A DNA stretch of 64,000 bases from an uncultured Peptostreptococcaceae bacterium (GCA_910588185.1 CAJUQR010000007.1:91299-155298), one strand, 5' to 3'; positions 15,137-25,181 are shown, counted from the first letter of the stretch. The notes: generated by a model not told the origin, from the letters alone. Program-made: numbers and translations.

Positions 15137-16729
15137 TTACTCTGTAAATATACATTTGCATTTTTCATCAAGCTCTTTATGGAGCTCTGATACAAGACTT
15201 TCGTTACAGAGGACGGTGATTTTATCGCCTCCCTGTAAAATAGTTTCGCCAAAAGGCACAATTTCATGACTTCCTCTTTGTATAGAAACTACAAGACATC
15301 CATGAGGAAGCATTATTGCGGACAGAGGCTTTGCCTCCATATATGAACCATAATGTATTTCCCCTTCGACGAGTACTTTATTAGTGGTCTTAGGCTTATG
15401 TACTTTACCTGTGACCAACATCCTTTCAAGCAGCTCGTCATATATAGGGTTACCTTTCAAAATATCGGCTGTCATATATGCGACAAGCGACACCATCGAT
15501 AAAGACAGAAGATTGGAAAAGGTCCCGGTCATTTCGCTTATCAGTATTACGCCTGTAATCGGTGCCCTTACAATGGCACTGAAATACCCCGTCATTCCCA
15601 GTATAACGAAATATTGTACATAATTTTGTTCATATCCCACTAAAGGACTGACTGTCTGGGTGAAAAGGCCACCTGCAACAGCCCCTATGACAAGCAGCGG
15701 CATAAAAATACCTCCCGGTGCACCACTACTAAAACATATAATAGAAAAAACATACTTCACTGCTAAGAATACACACAGCATTTTTATTGTAATAACCCCT
15801 TCTCCAGCCATGTCCACAAGCTTGTGACCGCTACCCAGCGCTTGTGGCAATACTATTGCGAGAAGAATTACTATTACAAACGGTATTATTATTTTTATCC
15901 AATTAGGTTTCAGACGTTTAAAAAACGTCTGAGCCATTGTTATTGTTTTGTTGAAGAATACGCCGAAAACACCTAAAATCAGTCCCAGTATGATTACCAT
16001 CCATAATCTGCTTAGAGGCAATCCTTCGCTTACACTTACTGCAAAATCGAACACAGGCTCAAGTCCAAATATGTAAGAACCTATACAATCCGCTGTGATT
16101 GCTGAAGCCATAGTGCTCAGCAAAACTTCTTGAGAAAAATTTTTGTGCAGTTCTTCGAGGGCAAAAACTACTCCCGCAAGAGGCGCCCCGAAGGCTGCCG
16201 CAAGACCGGCTCCTGATCCGCAAGTCATCAGGAGCTTTTCTTCTGTACGAAGTCTATTGCTAATCCTTGAAAACCCTTTGCCGACCATAGCTCCAAGTTG
16301 AATGCTTGGACCCTCTCTTCCAAGGGAAAGCCCACTTCCGATGGCCAATATACCCCCTAAAAACTTTGCTATTATAACTTGCAGCCAGTTGGCATTTATC
16401 TCGCCCTTTAATTCACCTTTTACCTGCGGTATTCCACTTCCTGAACTTAAAGGTTCTCTGATTGCTATTGCCGTAACGCAAACCGTAATAAATATGATTA
16501 TTCCTATACCAAGCAATGCAACAATAAATTTCTGACCTGCTGCTTGTATGTACAAGTCTCTCATATCTTCCGCCTTAGTGAGACATAAGCGAAACAGAGA
16601 TACCAAAAGCCCTGCAAAAAGCCCTATAGCTACGCCTTCTGCAATAAGTTTATATTTGAATCCTTCTTTTCTTTTAAGTGTCTCTTGTGTAAAATTTTGA
16701 CGTCTTCTTCTAACAGTTTTTTTAGACAT
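15137..16729 (-). CDS. ClC-family chloride channel/antiporter with RCK_C domain
   Basis: 530 residues. The ClC membrane domain covers about 25-430, with GSGIPQ at 97-102, the gating glutamate in GREGP (Glu139), LEEL near 191 (the internal proton glutamate position of H+/Cl- antiporters) and GGIFMP near 345. Both glutamates being present favours an antiporter. The C-terminal 80 residues or so form a TrkA_C/RCK_C-like regulatory domain (SIQRGSHEIVPFGETILQGG). It sits 26 bases upstream of the DUF1846 gene start region and converges with the XRE gene. Confidence 0.93.
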   Translation of the reverse strand: MSKKTVRRRRQNFTQETLKRKEGFKYKLIAEGVAIGLFAGLLVSLFRLCLTKAEDMRDLYIQAAGQKFIVALLGIGIIIFITVCVTAIAIREPLSSGSGIPQVKGELKGEINANWLQVIIAKFLGGILAIGSGLSLGREGPSIQLGAMVGKGFSRISNRLRTEEKLLMTCGSGAGLAAAFGAPLAGVVFALEELHKNFSQEVLLSTMASAITADCIGSYIFGLEPVFDFAVSVSEGLPLSRLWMVIILGLILGVFGVFFNKTITMAQTFFKRLKPNWIKIIIPFVIVILLAIVLPQALGSGHKLVDMAGEGVITIKMLCVFLAVKYVFSIICFSSGAPGGIFMPLLVIGAVAGGLFTQTVSPLVGYEQNYVQYFVILGMTGYFSAIVRAPITGVILISEMTGTFSNLLSLSMVSLVAYMTADILKGNPIYDELLERMLVTGKVHKPKTTNKVLVEGEIHYGSYMEAKPLSAIMLPHGCLVVSIQRGSHEIVPFGETILQGGDKITVLCNESLVSELHKELDEKCKCIFTE

Positions 16730-16755
16730 GTATTACTCCGATAATTATTACAAAT

Positions 16756-18267
16756 TTATGCAAAATACAAGTTAGTAGTCAAATACTCAGGATCACAAGT
16801 AACGTCTATTCCCATACTTCTAAGTGTCTGTTCGTCTCTGTCACTCAAAATTGCTGTACAGTGAGCTTTGCATCCTTTCAATTTATCCAACATATCTACC
16901 GCCTTTTTAGCACAATCATTAGTTTCCGCAGAAATGCAGAGAGCGGTAAGTGTTTCTTCCAAATTAAGACTTGTCCTGTCGTGATTCAGAATATCTCCTT
17001 TTAAATTCTGAATATCACTGAATACGTTAGGAGAAATCACATATTTATCATCGTCTATCCCCGCAAGCCTCTTCGCTCCGTTCAAAACAGCGGCAGCCGC
17101 GGCAACCATACGGCGGCTGCTTCTTCCTGTAACCATAGTTCCGTCCGGCATCTCAAGTGCCATAACTACTACATTTACATATTTTTTATCGGTGCGGCGT
17201 TTTACCTCGGCATATTCTCTTGCCGGCATAACTACAAGTCTATCTTCCTCAGCGGCATTCACCTCTTTCATCAAAAGCTCTGATCTCTCCAGTGCCTCTT
17301 CAGAAATCTTTCCTTTTTTATAGTCACATTTTGCAATCATAAATCTTCTTATAATCTCTTGAATCGCCGCCTGCTGTACTGCCTCATCATCATAAATGCA
17401 AAATCCCACTCTGTTAACGCCCATATCTGTAGGTGATTGGTACTCTGCACTGCCTGTTATCTTTTCTATAATCCTCTTAACTACAGGAAAAACTTCAAGA
17501 TCACGATTATAGTTTACCGCCTTTGTGCCATATGCCTCAAGGTGGAACGAATCAAGCATGTTTACATCCTTTAAATCAGCAGTAGCAGCCTCATAAGCTA
17601 TGTTAACAGGGTGCTTAAGCGGCATATTCCATATAGGGAAAGTCTCAAACTTAGCATATCTTGCTTTTGTGCCTCTTTTGTACTCATGGTAAAGCTGAGA
17701 CAGACATGTGGCAAGCTTGCCGCTTCCTCCTCCGGGACCTGTTATGACAGCAAGAGGCTTGGTAACTTCTATGTAAGGGTTTGCTCCGTAGCCCTCTTCA
17801 CTTACTATGGTATCTACGTCTGTAGGATATCCTTTAGTATAAAAATGTTTGTAAGTTTTGATATCTCTTCTCTCAAGGCGACTTATAAACTTGTTGACTG
17901 CCGGTGCATCTTCGTAACGTGTCACTACAACACTGTTTATCTTAAGATCATATTTTCTGAAAATATCTATGAGTCTTAAGACTTCCAAATCATAAGTTAT
18001 TCCAAAGTCCTGTCTGGTCTTGCTGTTAATTATATCCCCGGAATAAATACAAATAATAATTTCTACTTGATCTTTCATTTTTTGCAAAAGCTTGATTTTG
18101 GCATTTTCATCAAAACCAGGCAACACTCGCATAGCATGTTTATCGTGAACCAATTTGCCGCCAAACTCCAGGTAAAGACGTTCACTGTTTCCATGATTTA
18201 TCCTTTCAAGAATATACTTCGCCTGCTCTTCGATATACTTTTCAGCATCAAAACCCTTTTTTTGCAT
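16756..18267 (-). CDS. DUF1846 family protein
   Basis: 503 residues, cytoplasmic. It is recognised as DUF1846 by MQKKGFDAEKYIEEQAKYIL at the start, the glycine-rich GPGGGSGKLATCLSQLYHE segment near 180 and EAYGTKAVNYNRDLEVFP. The glycine-rich stretch resembles a nucleotide-binding loop. Structures exist for the family, but no function is established to my knowledge. The start follows a good AAGGAG site; the frame upstream of it is not protein-like. It is followed by the ClC gene on the same strand. Confidence 0.88.
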   Translation of the reverse strand: MQKKGFDAEKYIEEQAKYILERINHGNSERLYLEFGGKLVHDKHAMRVLPGFDENAKIKLLQKMKDQVEIIICIYSGDIINSKTRQDFGITYDLEVLRLIDIFRKYDLKINSVVVTRYEDAPAVNKFISRLERRDIKTYKHFYTKGYPTDVDTIVSEEGYGANPYIEVTKPLAVITGPGGGSGKLATCLSQLYHEYKRGTKARYAKFETFPIWNMPLKHPVNIAYEAATADLKDVNMLDSFHLEAYGTKAVNYNRDLEVFPVVKRIIEKITGSAEYQSPTDMGVNRVGFCIYDDEAVQQAAIQEIIRRFMIAKCDYKKGKISEEALERSELLMKEVNAAEEDRLVVMPAREYAEVKRRTDKKYVNVVVMALEMPDGTMVTGRSSRRMVAAAAAVLNGAKRLAGIDDDKYVISPNVFSDIQNLKGDILNHDRTSLNLEETLTALCISAETNDCAKKAVDMLDKLKGCKAHCTAILSDRDEQTLRSMGIDVTCDPEYLTTNLYFA

Positions 18268-18320
18268 TTTCTTATCTCCTTGTTTGTCTATTGTAATTTT
18301 GATTTTTAACAGTTTTTTGA

Positions 18321-18746
18321 TTACATAACATTTATAGTAAGCTTGTTTCGGCCTTCTGCCAATCCTTCCATGCTTACTTGATATTCTACATCTATAGAAC
18401 CTTTGCACTCTTCTATATTAAAATCATTTTTTACATAGTCTGTAAGGACTTCTACACCCATAGGTCCATAAGGTGTCTCATAAATACTGTTAAACCTTTT
18501 GCCTGTCTCAAAGTAAAGCTCAGTATTGAAGCCCACTTTTCCGGTTCTTCTCATTCTTACAGACTTATCATTCATCTTTATAGTAGTTTTGCAGCCTTCC
18601 ATTCCGGAAACTTCTGTCTCATCGTATATAATATAGATAGAATTATTTCTGACATACAATTTGCCGTCAGTGACAAATTCCATCTGATCTTCTTCTATCC
18701 CCTCATATTGCTGTTTACCTATTATTTTTAATGTAATGTCTTTCAT
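18321..18746 (-). CDS. DUF1934 (YwiB-like) beta-barrel protein
   Basis: 141 residues. Alternating strands (ITLKIIGKQQYEG, IYIIYDETEVSGMEGCKTTI, YETPYGPMGVEVLT, VEYQVSMEGL) fit the calycin-like barrel of DUF1934, a small family widespread in Firmicutes with no assigned reaction. Its first 32 bases overlap the end of ddl, so it is probably translated by coupling. A role linked to the cell wall is only suggested by this position. Confidence 0.8.
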   Translation of the reverse strand: MKDITLKIIGKQQYEGIEEDQMEFVTDGKLYVRNNSIYIIYDETEVSGMEGCKTTIKMNDKSVRMRRTGKVGFNTELYFETGKRFNSIYETPYGPMGVEVLTDYVKNDFNIEECKGSIDVEYQVSMEGLAEGRNKLTINVM

Positions 18747-19755
18747 ACCCTAAATCTATAATCCTTTCAATTATCTGACCGTATTCTAGTCCTGCATCTT
18801 TCCATAAAAGAGGGAACATGCTAATTGACGTAAACCCCGGTATAGTATTTATTTCATTAATATAAATTTTTTCTGTTTCTTCGCAGTAAAAAAAATCTAC
18901 CCTAGCAAATCCCCATCCATCTACTGCCTTATACGCACTGACCGCCATTTGTTTTATAGTCTGTCTTATATGTTCAGGAAGCTTCGCCGGTATAATCAGT
19001 TTTGATGGTTTACTACTATTCAAATACTTAGCTTCATAATCATAAAACTCTTCAGATGGAATAATTTCTCCCACGTCAGTGGTGTCAGGCTCATATCCGC
19101 CAAGAACTGCCACCTCCAGTTCTCTGCCTTTTATATATTCTTCCACAACCACTTTGTCATCATACTTAAAAGCATTTTCTAGGGCAGACTTTAGTTCATC
19201 CCTTGATTTTACTTTACTTATGCCTACGCTTGATCCCATATTAGCAGGCTTAACAAAGCATGGCATTCCTATGCTGTCTAAAATTTTATGTATTGCTGTC
19301 TCTGTACTGCATGAAAAATCATTTTTATATAAACACTGGTATCTGCAAATATTAAGACCCTTTTCCTCCATTACCTGTTTGAACTTTTCTTTATCCATGG
19401 ATACTGCCGATGCCAAAACCCCACATCCACCATAAGGTATATCAATGGTTTCCAAAAATCCTTGTATGCATCCGTCCTCTCCATAAGGACCATGCAAAAC
19501 AGGTAAAACAAAATCTGTTTCTTCTTTTATATCTATGGGATTAAAATCTTGTGCACTTTCCTGCCATGTACCGTTTTCTACTTTTTCAATTGCTCCTTCG
19601 TATTTTTTCCAATTGCCTTCTTTGGTAATTCCTATGTATATCGGTACAAATTTATCCGGATTCAAAGCCTTCATCACGAACGCCGCTGATTTTAGAGAAA
19701 CTTCATGCTCCTCTGAACGACCTCCAAATATGACTCCGATTCTCTTTTTGCACAT
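18715..19755 (-). CDS. ddl: D-alanine-D-alanine ligase
   Basis: ATP-dependent synthesis of D-Ala-D-Ala for peptidoglycan. The 346-residue ATP-grasp enzyme has the N-terminal GGRSEEHEVSLKSA loop, LPVLHGPYGEDGCIQG, the omega-loop tyrosine/lysine region EEFYDYEAKY and the Mg-binding end EINTIPGFTSISMFP. The tyrosine in the omega loop and the SISM ending fit a normal D-Ala-D-Ala enzyme rather than a VanA-type D-Ala-D-Lac ligase. It precedes the DUF1934 gene and follows hslO by 15 bases. Confidence 0.94.
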   Translation of the reverse strand: MCKKRIGVIFGGRSEEHEVSLKSAAFVMKALNPDKFVPIYIGITKEGNWKKYEGAIEKVENGTWQESAQDFNPIDIKEETDFVLPVLHGPYGEDGCIQGFLETIDIPYGGCGVLASAVSMDKEKFKQVMEEKGLNICRYQCLYKNDFSCSTETAIHKILDSIGMPCFVKPANMGSSVGISKVKSRDELKSALENAFKYDDKVVVEEYIKGRELEVAVLGGYEPDTTDVGEIIPSEEFYDYEAKYLNSSKPSKLIIPAKLPEHIRQTIKQMAVSAYKAVDGWGFARVDFFYCEETEKIYINEINTIPGFTSISMFPLLWKDAGLEYGQIIERIIDLGYERHYIKNNR

Positions 19756-19770
19756 ATAAAGCCTCCGGTT

Positions 19771-20688
19771 TTATTTGATACTTGCCAAAATCCTCCCAAG
19801 ATGAGCTTTATCGAAATTGTACTTTTTAAGACAGAATTGGCAAACTAGTTCTGCCTTGCCGTCTTCTTCTATTATTTCTGTCAAATCCTTAACGCCTATG
19901 GTCATGAGTACCTTTTCCAGTCTTTCCTCTGAACAATCGCACTGCCATTGTATTTCTTTAATATCCAATATGTCGAGGCTGAATTCTTCAGGCATATCCT
20001 TAAATATCTCTGCTGCCAAGGTTCTAACCATGTCTTCCGGCTGTCCCTTTGGCATCTGTTCTTTTACTCTGTCTATCAGCGCAGTTATAGGCTCCATACT
20101 ATTTATAAGTCTTTCCAGCACCTCTACTGCTTCTTCACATGCTCCCGGCAGCATTTGAATTATCATGCCCCCGGCACATCCAACAGACAAATCTCTCTCA
20201 ATCTTTACTCCAAGTGATATGGCCGAATTCTGTTGCTCTGATATATAATAGTAAGCTGTAAGATCCTCTGCAATCTCTCCGGATACCAATGAAATTGTAC
20301 CGACATAAGGGTCTTTTAATCCTAAATCTTTTATTACCGTAAGTTCCCCTATACCTAAAGAGCCTCCCACATCAAGCTTGCCGTTTTCCTTTAGCGGCAG
20401 GTCTACGTCAGGATTTGCAATATATCCTTTGACTCTTCCACGTCCGTCTGAAGTTGCCAAAATCTGTTTTGCAGGACCATCTCCTTTGAATATAACTGTA
20501 AGCTTATCTTGCTCATTCTTTAATAAAAGACCCATAAGTCCTGCACCTGTCAAAACTCTGCCAAGAGCAGCCGTTGCAAGCGGTGTGGTATTATGTATAT
20601 CTGCGGCTTCTTGTACAAGCTCTGTAGATATGGTCAAATACACACGAAAAGAACCGCTTTTATCTATTGCTGTCAATACTTTATTCAT
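19771..20688 (-). CDS. hslO: Redox-regulated chaperone Hsp33
   Basis: 305 residues. The N-terminal chaperone domain (GDGPAKQILATSDGRGRVKG, GAGLMGLLLKNEQDKLTVIF) and a C-terminal redox zinc switch of the CxC...CxxC form (CDC, then CQFC 32 residues later) are present. Oxidation of these four cysteines releases zinc and activates holding of unfolded proteins. I chose MNKVLTAI as the start because GGAG lies nine bases before it; a start five codons upstream has no ribosome site. Confidence 0.93.
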   Translation of the reverse strand: MNKVLTAIDKSGSFRVYLTISTELVQEAADIHNTTPLATAALGRVLTGAGLMGLLLKNEQDKLTVIFKGDGPAKQILATSDGRGRVKGYIANPDVDLPLKENGKLDVGGSLGIGELTVIKDLGLKDPYVGTISLVSGEIAEDLTAYYYISEQQNSAISLGVKIERDLSVGCAGGMIIQMLPGACEEAVEVLERLINSMEPITALIDRVKEQMPKGQPEDMVRTLAAEIFKDMPEEFSLDILDIKEIQWQCDCSEERLEKVLMTIGVKDLTEIIEEDGKAELVCQFCLKKYNFDKAHLGRILASIK

Positions 20689-20775
20689 ATGTTTTTTCTC
20701 CATTTTTGTGTCATTTTAGGTTTTATTTCTGCTTAGTGAGTGATTATCAGGCATGATATTCCCCATTCAAAATGA

Positions 20776-22452
20776 TTAGGCTCTGCAATAGTCCTCAACA
20801 AAATTACGTGCTTCTGAAATAAGGCTTTCTACTTTCATCTCAGCCTCTTTGTTTGATGAACCCTTAGCATAAGCATATATCTTAATTTTCATCTCAGTAC
20901 CTGAGGGTCTTATTATAATCTGATGTCCACCCCTAAGAGTTCCCTTAAACATGTTAATATCTTTATAATTCAAATCATGTTCCAAAGGTTGTCCCATAAG
21001 AGACTCCATCTTACCTGCAAAAAGGTCCTCCATAAGATTATCTGTCTTTTTTCTGTCAGCTTCAGAATTAAACTCTATAGAACTTGTCCTGGATATTGCA
21101 TATCCATGCTCTTTATGAAGCTCTTCAAGTCTGTCAAACAAAGTCTTTCCTTTTGACTTAAGACACGCTGCCATCAAACATATCATCTGAGTTGCCAAAA
21201 CACCGTCTTTATCCCTCGTATAGTTGCCATACAAATATCCCAAACTTTCTTCAAAGCCAAACAAAAAATCCTTTTCTCTGCCTAAAGACTTGAGTTTTTC
21301 TATCTGCACAGCTATATTCTTAAAACCTACGGGAACATTTTGAATTTGGACACCATAATGTCTGGCAATCTCCTCAGCAAAAGGAGAGGAAACATAACTT
21401 TTGTATGCTATCTTATCAGGACCAATAGTCCCTGAATGCCTGCCGCAGCAACATACATAATCAAGCATCAATACACCTACCTGATTACCTGTAAGTCTTT
21501 TAAAGTTACCATTGCACCTTGCCATTACTCCCATACGATCGCTGTCTGGATCTGTTGAAATTATAATGTCTGTATTGTCATCACAATATTTATCTATTGC
21601 AAGCTCAAATGATTCTTCATATTCCGGATTTGGGGATTGACATGTAGGAAATCTTCCGTCCCAAAGGCTTTGTTCTTTTACCACTTTAAACCTGTATATA
21701 TTGAGAGTTCTCATAACTTCCATCACATAATCACGGCCTACGCCGTTGAGCGGAGTATATACTACTGACAAAGCTGACAAAGCTTTTTTTGCTTCATCTT
21801 CATCACCCCAAAGCAAAATGTGTTCTTTAAGTGCCTTAAGATACGATTCTTTAACCTCATCACCTAATATGAAAATTTTCTCAGGGTCTCTGTTAACTCC
21901 TTGACTTCTTTCAAAATAATCTCTTTTATTTATATATTTTTCTATTATTCTGGCCTTTTGTTCATCTATTTGGTTTCCGCATTCATCATAAACTTTATAA
22001 CCATTATATTCTTTAGGATTATGGCTTGCAGTAACCATTATGCCGCCATCAGCCTTTAAACGAGGTATAGCAAAAGAAAGAACAGGAACAGGGGTGGGCT
22101 CAAAAAAAATCTTTGCTTCTACTCCGCCTGCCGCCATTTCTTTTGCAATATCCATGGCATATTCTTTTGAATTGATTCTGGTATCATACCCTATTATAAC
22201 TACCGGTTTGTCTTTTTTTGAAAACAAATAATCCATAACCCCATGGGTAGCTCTTTTGAGAACTATAGAATTAATCCTATTGGTTCCTACTCCCATCTTT
22301 CCTCTTAGTCCAGAAGTGCCAAAATTTAAATCTTTGCAGAATCTATCATAGATTTGATTCTCATCTTTTTCTATAGCCTCAAGCTCTGCTCTTAAATCTT
22401 CAGGTAAATCAGCTTGTGACCAGTGCGTATATTCTTTAATCACTTTTTCCAT
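20776..22452 (-). CDS. pgcA: Phosphoglucomutase/phosphomannomutase family enzyme
   Basis: Interconverts hexose 1- and 6-phosphates, feeding glycan precursors. At 558 residues it fits the PgcA type. It carries GTSGLRGKMGVG near 45-56, the phosphoserine loop TASHNPKEYNGYK with Ser143, the Mg site STDPDSDRMG, the sugar loop GFEESLGYLYG and the phosphate-binding RPSGTEMKIKIY at the end. Whether glucose, mannose or both are used cannot be read from the sequence. It is divergent from htrA. Confidence 0.93.
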   Translation of the reverse strand: MEKVIKEYTHWSQADLPEDLRAELEAIEKDENQIYDRFCKDLNFGTSGLRGKMGVGTNRINSIVLKRATHGVMDYLFSKKDKPVVIIGYDTRINSKEYAMDIAKEMAAGGVEAKIFFEPTPVPVLSFAIPRLKADGGIMVTASHNPKEYNGYKVYDECGNQIDEQKARIIEKYINKRDYFERSQGVNRDPEKIFILGDEVKESYLKALKEHILLWGDEDEAKKALSALSVVYTPLNGVGRDYVMEVMRTLNIYRFKVVKEQSLWDGRFPTCQSPNPEYEESFELAIDKYCDDNTDIIISTDPDSDRMGVMARCNGNFKRLTGNQVGVLMLDYVCCCGRHSGTIGPDKIAYKSYVSSPFAEEIARHYGVQIQNVPVGFKNIAVQIEKLKSLGREKDFLFGFEESLGYLYGNYTRDKDGVLATQMICLMAACLKSKGKTLFDRLEELHKEHGYAISRTSSIEFNSEADRKKTDNLMEDLFAGKMESLMGQPLEHDLNYKDINMFKGTLRGGHQIIIRPSGTEMKIKIYAYAKGSSNKEAEMKVESLISEARNFVEDYCRA

Positions 22453-22593
22453 AATATCTTTATCTTTAACTTAAACACTAACAACCATACAATCTTTACA
22501 AATTTAATAATATATTTTATCATATTTCCCATTTTTTTTACACAAAAAATACACAAATAGTGAATATAATTTGCTTAAAAGGAGGTCTTATTT

Positions 22594-23790
22594 ATGGATG
22601 ATTGGAATAAATTCCCCGGAAACGACATTGAACCTAGCGAAACACCTATAAATTTCACTATACCGGAGAAAAAGAAAAAAACAAAAGAAAAGTTTGTGAC
22701 CAAAAAATTCTTCATTTTTACTTTGATTTTTGCAATGGTATTTTCAGCTGCTATAGGGGCCGGCGCTTATGCTATTTCCTCCGCTTTGTTTGATAATACC
22801 AGTAACAGCAAAGCTTTAAAAACAACCAACTATAACTTAACAAAAGCGACGGGCAGCGAGCTGTCAATTCAGGAAATTATTGCAAAAAACGAAAACTCCG
22901 TTGTGGCTATCACAACAGGCTCTGTTTCTACCGACTCATGGGCACGTCAATATGTGACCAACGGAGCGGGCAGCGGTGTCATCTACAGCAAGGACGGATA
23001 TATCCTTACAAACAACCATGTAATAAACGGGGCCAGTACAATTAAAGTAACCTTACATGACGGCACCTCTTATGATGCTACTTTAGTTGCCACTGACGAG
23101 CAGTCAGATGTTGCCGTTATAAAAATTGATGCCAAAGATTTGATTCCGGTAAGTTTAGGTGACAGTTCTTCAGTTTCTGTAGGAGATCTGGCAGTTGCCA
23201 TCGGCAATCCGCTGGGAACCCTGGCAGGAACAGCTACAGACGGTATAGTCAGCGGTCTTGAAAGAGAAATAACTTTAGAAGGTAAAAATATGACTCTTCT
23301 TCAAACCAGCGCTTCTATCAACCCCGGAAATTCCGGTGGCGGTGTTTTTGACCAGTATGGCAATCTCATCGGTTTGGTAGTAGCCAAATCCGCCGGCTCT
23401 GACGTGGAAGGCCTTGGTTTTGCCATTCCTGTCAATACTGTTAAAGAAGTTGCCGATTCTCTCATAAAGAACGGTTATGTAGCAGGCAGACCTGTGGCAG
23501 GAATAAGTATCGTTGACCTGACTTCAGCTTCTGAAGCCATGAAATACGGCGTGAGCGTTACAGGCGTATACATTCAAGAGGTAAACGGTAAAAATGCCAA
23601 AGATGCAGGTCTTAAAGCAGGAGATCTGATATATATGCTAGATGGGGAAAAAGTTACAGGTTCAAGCATGTTTGTAAAGCAAATTCAAAAACATAAGGTC
23701 GGGGATAAGGTAAAAATAACCGTTGTAAGAAATGACCAAATGCAAGACATAGAGGTAGTATTACAGGATTCCAATGAGATTAATAAATAA
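22594..23790 (+). CDS. htrA: Membrane-anchored HtrA/DegP-type serine protease
   Basis: 398 residues. A lysine-rich cytoplasmic tail of about 37 residues, one membrane helix at about 39-63, a trypsin-like domain with the triad His142 (NNHVING), Asp172 (SDVAVIKI) and Ser247 (NPGNSGGG), and a C-terminal PDZ domain at about 295-390. This is the layout of Firmicutes HtrA/YycK proteins, which degrade misfolded proteins outside the membrane. Ribosome site AAAAGGAGG. A TATAAT lies 24 bases upstream of the ATG at 22,565, but its -35 is weak. Confidence 0.95.
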   Translation: MDDWNKFPGNDIEPSETPINFTIPEKKKKTKEKFVTKKFFIFTLIFAMVFSAAIGAGAYAISSALFDNTSNSKALKTTNYNLTKATGSELSIQEIIAKNENSVVAITTGSVSTDSWARQYVTNGAGSGVIYSKDGYILTNNHVINGASTIKVTLHDGTSYDATLVATDEQSDVAVIKIDAKDLIPVSLGDSSSVSVGDLAVAIGNPLGTLAGTATDGIVSGLEREITLEGKNMTLLQTSASINPGNSGGGVFDQYGNLIGLVVAKSAGSDVEGLGFAIPVNTVKEVADSLIKNGYVAGRPVAGISIVDLTSASEAMKYGVSVTGVYIQEVNGKNAKDAGLKAGDLIYMLDGEKVTGSSMFVKQIQKHKVGDKVKITVVRNDQMQDIEVVLQDSNEINK

Positions 23791-23800
23791 GTCCACACTT

Positions 23801-23832
23801 AAAAAGCCGTGCTAATCATGCACGGCTTCTTT
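23801..23832. terminator. Bidirectional terminator between htrA and plsC
   Basis: AAGCCGTGC and GCACGGCTT form a 9-bp stem with A5 before and TCTTTTAT after. It overlaps the plsC stop. Confidence 0.82.
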
Positions 23833-24537
23833 TATTGTTGTTTCAATACGATCACTCAACTCTGCAAGTTCTTTTCTATCCATACTTACCGTATCAACAG
23901 GCTGATGTACAATAACTTCTATCGTGGTATTCTTTGTAACTCGTCCTGTTTCCTCATACATTTTATAACTTCCGTTTATGGTGATAGGAACTATTTTGGC
24001 TTTCGCCTTCGTCGCAAGTTTGAGGCTGCCCGGTTTAAATGTTCCCATCCGGCTGCTTCTGCTCCTTGTACCTTCCGGGAATATAACAAGAGAGTAACCT
24101 TGCTTAATCATTTCAGCTCCGTCATTGATAGTCTTAAGCGACTCTCTGGCATCACCTCTTATTATAAACAAACTTCTTATCCTCAATATCCATTTAGCAA
24201 AGACAGGAATCTTTGTCAGCTCTTCTTTTGCAATAAATCCTATCTGATGTTTAATTACATTTAACATGGTTAAAATATCTGCATAAGACTGATGATTGCA
24301 GACGTATACTACAGGTCCCTCTTCAGGGAGGTTTTCAGAATTAACGACTTTTATATCAGTATTAAAATGTTTGATAATTTTATCAGACCAAAAATGACAT
24401 GCATCAGCGATTGCTTTTCGCTCTTCTTCGCTGTTACCTTGTTTTTTCGCAGTTTCTATCCTGCGTTTATAGCTAAATAAAGACACTAAAGTAAAAGCTA
24501 TATATCCCAAGCCAAATATATTGTTTAATAATTTCAT
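23812..24537 (-). CDS. plsC: 1-acyl-glycerol-3-phosphate acyltransferase
   Basis: Transfers an acyl chain to lysophosphatidic acid in phospholipid synthesis at the membrane. The 241-residue protein has the NHxxxxD motif as NHQSYAD, the EGTRS motif as FPEGTRSRS and the following GTFKPGSLKLA. An N-terminal hydrophobic segment (IFGLGYIAFTLVSLFSY) should hold it in the membrane. The ribosome site GGAGGAC precedes the ATG. Confidence 0.92.
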   Translation of the reverse strand: MKLLNNIFGLGYIAFTLVSLFSYKRRIETAKKQGNSEEERKAIADACHFWSDKIIKHFNTDIKVVNSENLPEEGPVVYVCNHQSYADILTMLNVIKHQIGFIAKEELTKIPVFAKWILRIRSLFIIRGDARESLKTINDGAEMIKQGYSLVIFPEGTRSRSSRMGTFKPGSLKLATKAKAKIVPITINGSYKMYEETGRVTKNTTIEVIVHQPVDTVSMDRKELAELSDRIETTIKEAVHD

Positions 24538-24603
24538 ATAAAGTCCTCCATGTTGTTATGTTGGCAAAATACCTATATCCCTTATTTGAAAAAAGTAAAT
24601 ACA

Positions 24604-24843
24604 AAACCCCGAAAGTTTAGCTTTTTTCTGGCATTACCCAGGGTTTGACCCCGAAAATCTTTGCTTTTTTGTTAAATTTGCAGGGTATAAAATTCAGTAA
24701 AATGGGTTTTCCCTTGTCATATATTTCATATGGTACATATTTTTAAAAATTACAGAAAATCTAACCCTGCAAAATTCCTGATTTAATCATATTTTTCGGG
24801 GTCAGACCCTGCAAATCACTTAAAAATTGTAGGTTTTTCGGGG
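24604..24843. repeat. 240-bp nested-palindrome element, copy B
   Basis: Same length and layout as 10,734-10,973. GGGTTTGACCCCGAAAA at 24,641-24,657 pairs with 24,793-24,809. The inner pair (24,677-24,688 with 24,762-24,773) has decayed at two bases. It lies upstream of plsC in the 644-bp gap before the PAP2 gene. No target duplication is obvious. Confidence 0.8.
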
Positions 24844-24947
24844 TTTAAACAAAATATTTGCGCATTTCTAATGTATATTATACCTTGCTTTCACCCTCTA
24901 CTTTTTGGGTCATTCCATTTTCGACAAATTTCTATACTCTTCAGGGC

Positions 24948-25069
24948 GAAATGTTGTAAAAATCGGTGAAAAATATGATTTTTATCAATGCGCTGGCAAA
25001 GATAATGTTCGTCAATTGCTTCCCTTAGGCAACACCGATGTACTTAAATCTCAGCAATCATTATACCAC
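24948..25069. repeat. Dispersed modular repeat, copy C
   Basis: It begins with GAAATGTTGTAAAAAT and ends with a 36-base module (25,034-25,069) that contains ACTTAAATCTCAGCAA. Both modules recur in the same order and orientation at 33,390-33,405 and 33,508-33,543, the latter with three mismatches, but the middle differs in length and sequence. It is non-coding. Confidence 0.65.
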
Positions 25070-25181
25070 AGCCAAGCGTACAAGAAAATCCCCAGTCTAA
25101 AATTAAGCATATATACAAATGCTGTAGTATTTTTTACAAAAAAAGTATATAATCAAACAAAAGTGGTTAGGAGATTATTTA

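Noticed and set aside
15108..15140. Terminator between the XRE gene and the ClC gene
   Set aside because: The stem (AAAGAG...CTCTTT) is imperfect and has a long loop; support was too weak to list as a feature.
18715..19755. Vancomycin-type D-Ala-D-Lac ligase
   Set aside because: The omega-loop tyrosine and the SISM ending fit ordinary Ddl, and no vanHX or vanS/R genes are nearby.
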